Assembly (NCBI GenBank): GCA_002292285.1
Contig: DBBP01000023.1
Location: 116,437-180,436, forward strand
Reading direction: 5' to 3'
Source of the DNA: Proteobacteria bacterium UBA981
Lineage (GTDB): Bacteria; Pseudomonadota; Gammaproteobacteria; Ga0077536
DNA length: 64,000 nt
Position 1 is the first letter of the stretch. Each line of letters opens with the position of its first letter. This document shows positions 1 through 7,210 of the stretch, in pieces. Position numbers and translations under genes: made by a program. The notes below the pieces were generated by a model. The model saw only the letters and a program-made list of their open reading frames with translations. It searched no databases and was not told the DNA's origin.

Positions 1-284
1 TGATTGGTCAACTTCTCCTTGTGCTTCTTGACCTGACGGTCGAGCTTGTCTATTAACAAATCGATAGCCACATACATATCCGAGTTTTCGTCATGGGCGT
101 GAATATTGTTGCCCGCGACGTGGATGGTAGCTTCAGCTTTCTGGCGTTGCTTTTCGACGCTAAGTACAACTCGAATGTCTACGACCTGATCGAAATGTCG
201 TTCGATTTTGGTCATTTTGTTTTCAATGTAGTGTTGCAAAGATTCGGTCAGGTCGACGTGGTGTCCTTCAATACTGATTTGCAT
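1..284 (-). CDS. hpf: Ribosome hibernation promoting factor (HPF/RaiA family), 3' end beyond window
   Basis: The protein begins MQISIEGHHVDLTESLQHYI and continues with an alternating strand/helix pattern typical of the ribosome-associated inhibitor fold, so it should bind the 30S decoding region and dimerise or silence ribosomes in stationary phase. Only about 94 residues are visible; the C-terminus lies outside the window, so whether it is the short or long form cannot be told. The ATG at 284 is preceded by a good AGGAG ribosome binding site. It lies just downstream of rpoN, in the usual lptA-lptB-rpoN-hpf order, which supports the identification. Confidence 0.92.
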   Translation of the reverse strand, partial: MQISIEGHHVDLTESLQHYIENKMTKIERHFDQVVDIRVVLSVEKQRQKAEATIHVAGNNIHAHDENSDMYVAIDLLIDKLDRQVKKHKEKLTN

Positions 285-384
285 ACCGAGCTCCTGCTAA
301 TTTCCAGTTAATCCGAGTTTGCGCTTGGGCCAACCCTGGACAGTAGTGAGAACCCGGCGAGCTGGCCACTGTTGCCAACAACCG

Positions 385-1887
385 TTACGCCAGGCGTTTT
401 CTTTCATTCGACGGCGGGATCGACATCGCCTCTCGATACTTGGAGACAGTTCGGCGTGCAACTTGTACGCCCTGGTCAGAAAGCAGATTTGCGATCTTAT
501 TGTCACTCAGCGGCTTGACGTTATTCTCCGCAGCGATCAACTTTTTGATAACGGCGCGTATCGCGATCGATGACGCTTCGCCGCCAAGCGTCGTGCTGAC
601 GTGGCTTGAAAAGAAATACTTGAGTTCAAAAATGCCACGTGGTGTGTGCATGTACTTGCGTGTTGTAACCCTGGAAATAGTCGACTCGTGCATTTCCAGA
701 GCTTCGGATATGTCGTGAAGTACGAGTGGACGCATCGCTTCGTCGCCGTGCTCCAGGAATGCGCGCTGGCGTTCGACGATGGTTGTGGCTACTTTCAGCA
801 AAGTTTCGCTACGGCTCTGTAAACTTTTTATAAACCAGCGAGCCTCCTGTAAATGTGCTCGCATGGATGAATTCTGTTCGCTGTTGTCAGCGCGTTTAAT
901 CAACCCGGCATACGCCGAATTGACTCGCAGTGGCGGCATGGTCTCACTGTTCAACTCGACCAACCAGCGGTCTTTGTGTTTGCGCACAAAAACGTCGGGA
1001 ACGATGTATTCCGGCCGCTCTGTGTTGTACAGCGACCCAGGGCGTGGATTGAGTGATTGAATCAGACTCATCACTTCGCCAAGTGCGGGCTTACTCAATT
1101 TGAGCCTGCGTGATAGTTGGTTGTAATCTCGTGCACCGAGGAGATCCATGTGCTCGGTGCAACACCGCCGAGCTTCATTCAACCACTTGGTTGCGGGATC
1201 GAACTGCGCCAGTTGCAGGGTTAGACATTCGCCCAGATCGCGCGCGCCGACGCCAACAGGGTCAAGCCCCTGAATGAGCTTCAGAACGGCCCCAATCTCG
1301 TCTTCTTCGGGACTGTCGCCGGCATCGCTCTGCAGGGCCGCACCGATGCTTTCGATGGTCTCGGTCAGATAGCCGTCGTGATTCAATGCGTCGATTATAG
1401 TCAGTGCTATCGCGCGGTCGGAGTCACTCAAATGCAGCACATTGATCTGCCACATCAGATGCTCTTCTAGCGATCGTTCAACGGAAACAGCGGATTCGTA
1501 TTCCGAGTCAGAGGCGTCGCTCTGGGAGGCCTGCATACCGGAACTCGGCAGCGTGTCGTAGATTTCGTCCCACTGCGTGTCGACCGGCAGTTCTTCCGGA
1601 ATATCGCTGGCCGAGGCAGGTTGTTCCTGCTCACTGGGATCTCCGCCCCCAATCTCGAAGGGCTGCTCTTCTTGGGCTTCGTTACTTTCCGACGACGCAG
1701 TTGCCAGGTCGGCGTCCCCGAAATCTTCTGAGTCCTCAGCCAATTCCAGCATCATGTTCGAATCCAACGCTTCCTGAATCTCAACGGAGAGTTCCATGGA
1801 AGAAAGCTGCAGCAACCGTATTGCTTGCTGCAACTGCGGCGTCATCGTTAGATGCTGACCGAGCTTGAGTTGTAACGACTGTTTCAT
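385..1887 (-). CDS. rpoN: RNA polymerase sigma-54 factor RpoN
   Basis: This 500-residue protein is the alternative sigma factor that recognises -24/-12 promoters and needs AAA+ enhancer-binding activators. Region I is clear at the N-terminus (MKQSLQLKLGQHLTMTPQLQ, Gln- and Leu-rich, residues 1-50). It is followed by a very acidic region II (about 50-130), the core-binding region, a helix-turn-helix part, and the diagnostic RpoN box ARRTVSKYRE near residues 477-486. Length matches the family (about 480-500). It lies downstream of lptB and upstream of hpf on the same strand, with a 134-base gap to lptB that could hold its own promoter. Confidence 0.97.
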   Translation of the reverse strand: MKQSLQLKLGQHLTMTPQLQQAIRLLQLSSMELSVEIQEALDSNMMLELAEDSEDFGDADLATASSESNEAQEEQPFEIGGGDPSEQEQPASASDIPEELPVDTQWDEIYDTLPSSGMQASQSDASDSEYESAVSVERSLEEHLMWQINVLHLSDSDRAIALTIIDALNHDGYLTETIESIGAALQSDAGDSPEEDEIGAVLKLIQGLDPVGVGARDLGECLTLQLAQFDPATKWLNEARRCCTEHMDLLGARDYNQLSRRLKLSKPALGEVMSLIQSLNPRPGSLYNTERPEYIVPDVFVRKHKDRWLVELNSETMPPLRVNSAYAGLIKRADNSEQNSSMRAHLQEARWFIKSLQSRSETLLKVATTIVERQRAFLEHGDEAMRPLVLHDISEALEMHESTISRVTTRKYMHTPRGIFELKYFFSSHVSTTLGGEASSIAIRAVIKKLIAAENNVKPLSDNKIANLLSDQGVQVARRTVSKYREAMSIPPSNERKRLA

Positions 1888-2021
1888 GTCCTCCAGGCAA
1901 CCTGTTCCGGGGTGCGTCGCGGCTACATATTAGCGCAAGCTCAGGTGCTTCGGATCAGTGCTGACCAAACGGTTAAGCACGGCGCAGTTGCGTTTGCGTG
2001 GCGTATCGCTTGGGGAGAAAA

Positions 2022-2747
2022 CTACAACTTGAAACTATCGCCAAGGTAGACTCGCCGCACACGCTCGTTATTAAGGATTTCCTCAGCGTTGCCTTCGGCG
2101 ATGATCGCACCCTCGTTAACGATATAGGCGCGATCACAGATGCGCAGCGTTTCCTGCACATTGTGATCGGTGATCAAAACGCCAATGCCAATCTGCTTTA
2201 AGTGGGAAATAATGCGCTGAATGTCACCGACAGAAATGGGATCGACGCCGGCAAACGGCTCATCGAGCAATATGAAGCGGGGCTCAGTTGCTAGCGCCCT
2301 GGCGATCTCAACACGCCGCCGCTCACCACCGGACAACGACATGCCGAGGTTGTCGCGAATATGTTCGATGTGGAACTCGCGCAGTAGCGCGTCAAGGCGG
2401 CGTTGGCGCTGGTGCACAGTCAGCTTCGGAACGATTTCCAGCACGCCCATGATATTTTGTTCGACGGAAAGTTTGCGGAATACCGAGGCTTCCTGCGGCA
2501 GATAACCGAGCCCCTTGCGGGCACGGACGTCCATCGGGAGTTTCGTCAGGTCATCGTTATCGAGGTGAATGGAGCCACCCTCGCTGCTGACCAGACCGAC
2601 GATCATATAGAAGCTGGTGGTCTTGCCGGCGCCATTGGGGCCTAGTAATCCGATCACTTCACCGCTGTGGACTGACAAACTGACGTCCTTAACGACCCGA
2701 CGCGAACGATAAGTCTTGGCCAAATGTCGCACGGCCAGCACACTCAT
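2022..2747 (-). CDS. lptB: LPS export ABC transporter ATP-binding protein LptB
   Basis: This 241-residue cytoplasmic ATPase powers extraction of lipopolysaccharide from the inner membrane by the LptB2FG complex. All ABC ATPase motifs are present: Walker A GPNGAGKTTS (near residue 36), signature LSGGERRRVEIARAL, Walker B FILLDEPFAGVDP and the switch His in TDHNVQE. Length equals E. coli LptB. It follows lptC and lptA on the same strand; the 106-base gap after lptA is larger than the other spacings in the cluster. lptF and lptG are not in the window. Confidence 0.97.
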   Translation of the reverse strand: MSVLAVRHLAKTYRSRRVVKDVSLSVHSGEVIGLLGPNGAGKTTSFYMIVGLVSSEGGSIHLDNDDLTKLPMDVRARKGLGYLPQEASVFRKLSVEQNIMGVLEIVPKLTVHQRQRRLDALLREFHIEHIRDNLGMSLSGGERRRVEIARALATEPRFILLDEPFAGVDPISVGDIQRIISHLKQIGIGVLITDHNVQETLRICDRAYIVNEGAIIAEGNAEEILNNERVRRVYLGDSFKL

Positions 2748-2853
2748 ACTGTCACCATGCCAAAACGGACACAGGAAGGCTTCATGCGGTTGGCCTGAAC
2801 ACTTTAGCGACGGCCAGGGAAGGCCGGCAGAGATCTGACATAGAGTTTAAGCT

Positions 2854-3462
2854 TCATTCAGGGGTCGTCGTCGTCACGGGTTTCTTTTTCGGCGGAATAA
2901 TAATCCGCACGCGACCGCTACCTGCTTTGGGTTGTTCATCAATATTCGGCTTACCGGCACGTGAAGACCGCACCGTGACGATGCTGCGCTCAGTATCGTA
3001 GTTAATTCGGTGACCTTGTGTCAGGCGCTCACCCTGCGTCACTTTCGCCTTCTCAATGAGGATAAGCATGCTTTCGAGTGCGTGGTATTCGATGAGCAGG
3101 GCTTCACCCTCGACATCTTCTTGCTGATCGTTGGGCGTCTGCTTGAAAGTCGCGAGTCGTCCCTCGAGGTAGGCATCTTTCAAATCCCGCTCGGCAGTAA
3201 AATTAACCCGCAGTCGATCACCGGTCATCCGAATTGACCCCTGCACAACAACAACGTTGCCAATGTAGACGGTCGTGCCTTCGACATCGTCGAGTTCCGC
3301 AAAGTCAGCTTCAATTTCTATTGGCTGTTCAGAATCGGTCGACAGAGCGAATGCGTTGTCCAACATGGCCCCACACAGGAGTAATACGGTGCTCAGCCAG
3401 GCAACCCGTCCGCCGAGCAGCAGAACAGGCCACGCTGCGTTAAATTTGTGGTTTGATTTCAT
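2854..3462 (-). CDS. lptA: LPS transport periplasmic protein LptA
   Basis: LptA is the periplasmic bridge component carrying lipopolysaccharide from LptC to the outer-membrane LptD/E translocon. From the ATG at 3462 it has 202 residues: a basic N-terminus, a hydrophobic signal segment (about residues 11-40) and an OstA-type beta-jellyroll domain beginning near IEIEADFAELDDVEGTTVYI. The open frame extends further upstream, but the ATG at 3462 is chosen because the signal peptide then starts correctly and it overlaps the end of lptC by 23 bases, suggesting translational coupling. The last 30 residues are basic and proline/threonine-rich (PPKKKPVTTTTPE). Confidence 0.93.
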   Translation of the reverse strand: MKSNHKFNAAWPVLLLGGRVAWLSTVLLLCGAMLDNAFALSTDSEQPIEIEADFAELDDVEGTTVYIGNVVVVQGSIRMTGDRLRVNFTAERDLKDAYLEGRLATFKQTPNDQQEDVEGEALLIEYHALESMLILIEKAKVTQGERLTQGHRINYDTERSIVTVRSSRAGKPNIDEQPKAGSGRVRIIIPPKKKPVTTTTPE

Positions 3463-4006
3463 ATTTGCTTCTGACGCGTTGCACGAGCTCGAGCCGGCTG
3501 TGCGCGAAGTTCGCGCGCATACCAATGGCGTGGGTTACCGTTGCGGGGCCGACAATAATAGTTGGGTTGTCGGTCTCGGCGTATTGTTCCTTCGGCAGTA
3601 CACGTAATTCGGAAGTAATCACCTCATAGATGCGTTGCCCGCTGAGTCCAAGCCGCCAGATCTCGACGTCACCCTGCAGTAACACCACGTCGTTGCCAGA
3701 ACTGACCCAACCACGCTCGGCTACCACGTGCCAAGGCTCAACTTCGCCATTGTAAATCTCAAGGTGAGGACTAGCCAATTCTGTGGAATCATCGTCTGGG
3801 AAATGTTCCACCAGTTCCGCACGCAGGATATTGTGCAGTTCCCCGTCTCCGTTCGTCGTCCGGCGCACCATGTCTTCAATGAAATAGTCCGGTTCATGCG
3901 GCGCGGCCACGCGGCTTGCAACCTGCGCACTTTCGAGATTCTGCAATAGCCAGAAACTGAAAATCCCGAACAGCATCACGATGATGGCTGAGATCACGGC
4001 GTTCAT
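3440..4006 (-). CDS. lptC: LPS export system protein LptC
   Basis: LptC is a bitopic inner-membrane protein that receives lipopolysaccharide from LptB2FG and passes it to LptA. The 188-residue product has one N-terminal transmembrane helix (about residues 5-23) followed by a periplasmic YrbK-type domain, including LHNILRAELVEHFPDDDSTE and VLLQGDVEIWR, which resemble the family. It overlaps lptA by 23 bases and is only 8 bases downstream of kdsD. In most relatives kdsC lies between kdsD and lptC; here it does not. Confidence 0.9.
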   Translation of the reverse strand: MNAVISAIIVMLFGIFSFWLLQNLESAQVASRVAAPHEPDYFIEDMVRRTTNGDGELHNILRAELVEHFPDDDSTELASPHLEIYNGEVEPWHVVAERGWVSSGNDVVLLQGDVEIWRLGLSGQRIYEVITSELRVLPKEQYAETDNPTIIVGPATVTHAIGMRANFAHSRLELVQRVRSKYEIKPQI

Positions 4007-4014
4007 GTCGAAAT

Positions 4015-5025
4015 TTACAAAACCCGTGCGAGCAATAAATCATGCATATTCAAAACGCCAATCAAATGCTGCTGATCATCTACCACCAGCAGCGCGTTAA
4101 TCTTTTCGTCCTGCATGATGCGCAGCGCTTCGGCGGCAAGCAAATCACGTTGTATGGTCGTGCAATTGACGGTCATCAGATCGCGCAGAGTTGCGGTACG
4201 TAAATCATCCCCACGTTCGACTACGCGGCGCAAATCACCATCGGTAAAAATACCGAGGACCCGGTCGTCGCTCTCTGTCACCGCGGTTAACCCCAGTCCC
4301 GAACGTGTCATCTCGACCAGGGCGTCTGCAACCGGTGCATCCGGCGATACTTGAGGCATGTCGCCTTTGGAGTGCATGACATCGTCAATCTTGAGGAGCA
4401 GCCGGCGCCCCAGTGATCCACCCGGATGGGCGCGCGCGAAATCGCCTTCAGTAAATCCACGTGCCTGGAGCAGCGCAATTGCGAGCGCATCCCCCATGGC
4501 CAACGCAGCTGTGGTACTCGAAGTTGGCGCCAGGCCGAGTGGACAAGCCTCTTCATGAACGTCGACGTGGATATGCACCGAAGCCGCTTCAGCGAGAGTT
4601 GACGATGGGTTGCCCGTAAGCGCAATTAGCGGCGTGCCGAGACGCTTGATTAACGGCAAAAGCACAGTCAGTTCTTCGGTCTCGCCAGAGTTGGATAACG
4701 CCAGGGCGACGTCCTGCGGCATGATCATGCCCATATCGCCGTGGCTTGCCTCACCGGCATGTACGAAAAATGCGGGCGTTCCGGTGCTCGCGAGCGTCGC
4801 CGCGATCTTCCCGCCGATATGGCCGGATTTCCCCATCCCCAGCACGACCACGCGGCCAGTACATTTAAGGATGGTGCGTGCGGCAGCAACGAACGAGCTA
4901 TCGATCCTGTCGACCTGCGAAGCGACTGTGCGTGCCTCGATAGTCAATACTGCCCGCCCCATATCAGCAAGCGCCTTGGCCTCCGCGGCGCGTGGGAAAT
5001 CGGAAGAATCGGTCGCTGAAGTCAT
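4015..5025 (-). CDS. kdsD: Arabinose-5-phosphate isomerase KdsD
   Basis: KdsD interconverts D-ribulose 5-phosphate and D-arabinose 5-phosphate, the first step of Kdo synthesis for the LPS core. The 336-residue protein has an N-terminal SIS sugar-isomerase domain (about 45-190, with GRVVVLGMGKSGHIGGKIAA and HAGEASHGDMGM) and two C-terminal CBS domains (about 210-336), the full family architecture. It is followed after 8 bases by lptC and preceded after 24 bases by the YrbG exchanger, the usual order except for the missing kdsC. Confidence 0.96.
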   Translation of the reverse strand: MTSATDSSDFPRAAEAKALADMGRAVLTIEARTVASQVDRIDSSFVAAARTILKCTGRVVVLGMGKSGHIGGKIAATLASTGTPAFFVHAGEASHGDMGMIMPQDVALALSNSGETEELTVLLPLIKRLGTPLIALTGNPSSTLAEAASVHIHVDVHEEACPLGLAPTSSTTAALAMGDALAIALLQARGFTEGDFARAHPGGSLGRRLLLKIDDVMHSKGDMPQVSPDAPVADALVEMTRSGLGLTAVTESDDRVLGIFTDGDLRRVVERGDDLRTATLRDLMTVNCTTIQRDLLAAEALRIMQDEKINALLVVDDQQHLIGVLNMHDLLLARVL

Positions 5026-5049
5026 GCTGTTTAACTCGTCTTTGCGCGC

Positions 5050-6012
5050 TTATCCACTAATGAAAAGTACCGCCTGATAGGCGACAAAACCAAACAGCAA
5101 AATACCGCCGTCGAAACGATTGATTGTGCCGGGTCGTTTATAGGACCAGGCCAGTAAAAACAGCGCGGCAGTCAGGATGAGCATATACGGCAAGTCGCGC
5201 TGTACGACTGCCGCCTCAAAATGACTCGGCGCGATCAACGCGGGCATACTGAGTACGCCCAGCGCATTAAACATATTCGACCCGATGACATTACCGAGCG
5301 CGATGTCCGGTTCGTTTTTGAGCGCGCTCATAATCGAGGCCGCAAGCTCCGGCAAGCTGGTGCCGATGGCAACGATGGTCAGGCCGATAACGATGTCGCT
5401 GATGCCAAACATTCTGGCGATATCTACTGCGCCTGAAATCAGCAGTTTTGAGCCAGCCAGCAGTAATAGCAACCCGATAACGAGCCAAAACATCGCGCGC
5501 TTGCCGCTCATCTTTTTATCCAGCGCGTGATCGAGTTCCTCGATCAACGGGTCGCCGGGCGCGGCGTGCGATCCAAGCCACACGGTCACTGCCGCGACCA
5601 CAACCAATCCTGACAACAACAAGACCCCGTCAAGGCGGTCAAGTTCCTGATCCCACAACAGCACTGAAGCGCCAACAAGCACCGCGAACATCAAAGGGAA
5701 CTCGCGGCGCAGGACGGCCGAGCGTACTGTCAACGGCGCAATAAGCGCGGTGGTGCCGAGAACAAGCCCGATGTTGGCAATATTTGACCCGATAGCATTA
5801 CCAATACCAAGAGTCGGGTTGCCGTTTACCGAAGCGACGGCCGAAACAAGCATTTCCGGGGCGGAAGTTGCGAAGCCGACGATGACGAGTCCAACCAGCA
5901 GGGGCTGGATGCCTAAATGCGACGCTGTAGCGGCCGCACCGTCGACGAAACGATCGGCACCATAAGTCAGTAACGCCAGCCCGCCGCATACAGCGACGAT
6001 TGCGATCAACAT
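5050..6012 (-). CDS. yrbG: Calcium/sodium antiporter, YrbG family
   Basis: This is a predicted inner-membrane cation exchanger of the CaCA family. From the ATG at 6012 it has 320 residues and about ten transmembrane helices in two inverted halves. Each half carries an alpha-repeat signature: VGFATSAPEMLVSAVA plus GNAIGSNIANIGLVLG in the first, and IGTSLPELAASIMSAL plus GNVIGSNMFNALGVLS in the second. These acidic motifs bind the cation. The frame stays open upstream to 6096, but an AAAGGAGG ribosome binding site at 6025-6031 fixes the start at 6012. It is the first gene of the kdsD-lpt-rpoN cluster. Confidence 0.93.
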   Translation of the reverse strand: MLIAIVAVCGGLALLTYGADRFVDGAAATASHLGIQPLLVGLVIVGFATSAPEMLVSAVASVNGNPTLGIGNAIGSNIANIGLVLGTTALIAPLTVRSAVLRREFPLMFAVLVGASVLLWDQELDRLDGVLLLSGLVVVAAVTVWLGSHAAPGDPLIEELDHALDKKMSGKRAMFWLVIGLLLLLAGSKLLISGAVDIARMFGISDIVIGLTIVAIGTSLPELAASIMSALKNEPDIALGNVIGSNMFNALGVLSMPALIAPSHFEAAVVQRDLPYMLILTAALFLLAWSYKRPGTINRFDGGILLFGFVAYQAVLFISG

Positions 6013-6327
6013 GGCTTTGGCGTGCCTCCTTTCATGCGCGTAATGATGCCAGATTGGCTGCTTTGATGACATCGCGGCAATCCAGACGAGAATCACTTGT
6101 GATACGACTGGCTAGCTGTGTCGGAAGAGAAAAGATCACACCATCGGCCGGTTCTATGGCTATTGCGCGGCTTGATGACGGTACCGTAGCGGGGCTGCCG
6201 GGCGGGCGCATGGCGCCTGCTCGGAGTTGACGAACATCGCAATGATTCGGCGAGCTCAGGCGCCGAAAGCACGACGGATGCGGGTATCTATAATGGGGCC
6301 GAACTAGAACGCGAGGTAAACGCGCAC
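6013..6327. other. Intergenic region between divergent yrbG and murU
   Basis: These 315 bases separate the minus-strand yrbG cluster from plus-strand murU. They contain the yrbG ribosome binding site at the left end and a perfect TATAAT hexamer and GAGGT-type binding site near the right end. I see no convincing gene: the open frames through it lack coding character and overlap known genes antisense. In particular no amgK-like kinase, the usual partner of murU, is present. Confidence 0.6.
6289..6294 (+). promoter_or_regulatory. Possible -10 element for murU
   Basis: A perfect TATAAT lies 33 bases before the murU GTG. The hexamer expected 17 bases further upstream matches the -35 consensus poorly, so this is a tentative sigma-70 promoter call from sequence alone. 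Confidence 0.35.
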
Positions 6328-6990
6328 GTGAAAGCGATGATTCTCGCTGCCGGACGCGGCGAGCGGCTCCGACCGCTGACGGATTCCGTGCCGAAGCCAT
6401 TGGTCGAAATCGGCGGCGATACCTTGATTGAACGACATCTGAAGGCATTGGCTGCGGCCGGGATCGAGGAAGTGGTTATCAACGTCTCGCATTTGGCTGA
6501 GATGATTGAGACTCGACTCGGCGATGGCTCCCGCTATGGAGTCACGATCTGCTACTCGCACGAACCCGGCGAACCTCTGGAAACTGCCGGCGGCATTGCG
6601 CGCGCGTTACCGCTGCTCGGGGCGAACCCGTTTATTGTCGTTAACGCCGATATCTGGACCGACTTCGATTTCGCTAACCTGCCAACCCGAGCAACGGCCG
6701 CCCACCTCGTCGTGACTGCAAATCCACCCCACAACCCGGGCGGCGATTTCGACCTTATTTCGGGACGATTAACGCGCGCCTCGCACAATCCGTACACCTA
6801 CTGCGGTATCGGCGTATTCAGACCAAGTGTGTTCGAATCGCTCACCACAGAACGAGCGCCGCTCGGCCCAGTGCTGTTTGAACTCGCCGATGGTGCGCAA
6901 CTCTCCGGAGAATGTCAGACCAGTCGCTGGTTTGATATCGGGACTATCGAGCGGCTTGCGCTCGCACAAATTGCCGTCGGCGAGAGCTGA
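6328..6990 (+). CDS. murU: N-acetylmuramate alpha-1-phosphate uridylyltransferase-like nucleotidyltransferase (MurU)
   Basis: This 220-residue sugar-1-phosphate nucleotidyltransferase should join UTP and MurNAc-1-phosphate to give UDP-MurNAc in the peptidoglycan recycling shortcut known from Pseudomonas. The N-terminal signature MKAMILAAGRGERLRPLTDS and PKPLVEIGG is clear; the metal-binding Asp appears in VVNADIWTDFDF. Size and sequence fit MurU better than the longer glucose-1-phosphate enzymes, though substrate cannot be proven from sequence. The start is a GTG at 6328 with GAGGT 11 bases before it. The kinase AmgK, usually encoded next to it, is not adjacent. Confidence 0.82.
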   Translation: MKAMILAAGRGERLRPLTDSVPKPLVEIGGDTLIERHLKALAAAGIEEVVINVSHLAEMIETRLGDGSRYGVTICYSHEPGEPLETAGGIARALPLLGANPFIVVNADIWTDFDFANLPTRATAAHLVVTANPPHNPGGDFDLISGRLTRASHNPYTYCGIGVFRPSVFESLTTERAPLGPVLFELADGAQLSGECQTSRWFDIGTIERLALAQIAVGES

Positions 6991-7210
6991 AAGCCCGCCA
7001 TCCGGGCGTTGGGAGGCGAGCACCAGGGGGCACGCGTCGCCCTGCACACCATATCGGCCTGCAAACGATCGTGTCAGGGGCGACGAAGACCTTGACCTGC
7101 CGTCTACCTGCGGCCATCATCCGCCTGCGCAAAAACATAAGCCCCCACGGTGACCGCCTAGCGGACCACCCCATGCGCGCACTCTGGTTTTTAAAACTAA
7201 CAGGCCTGCA

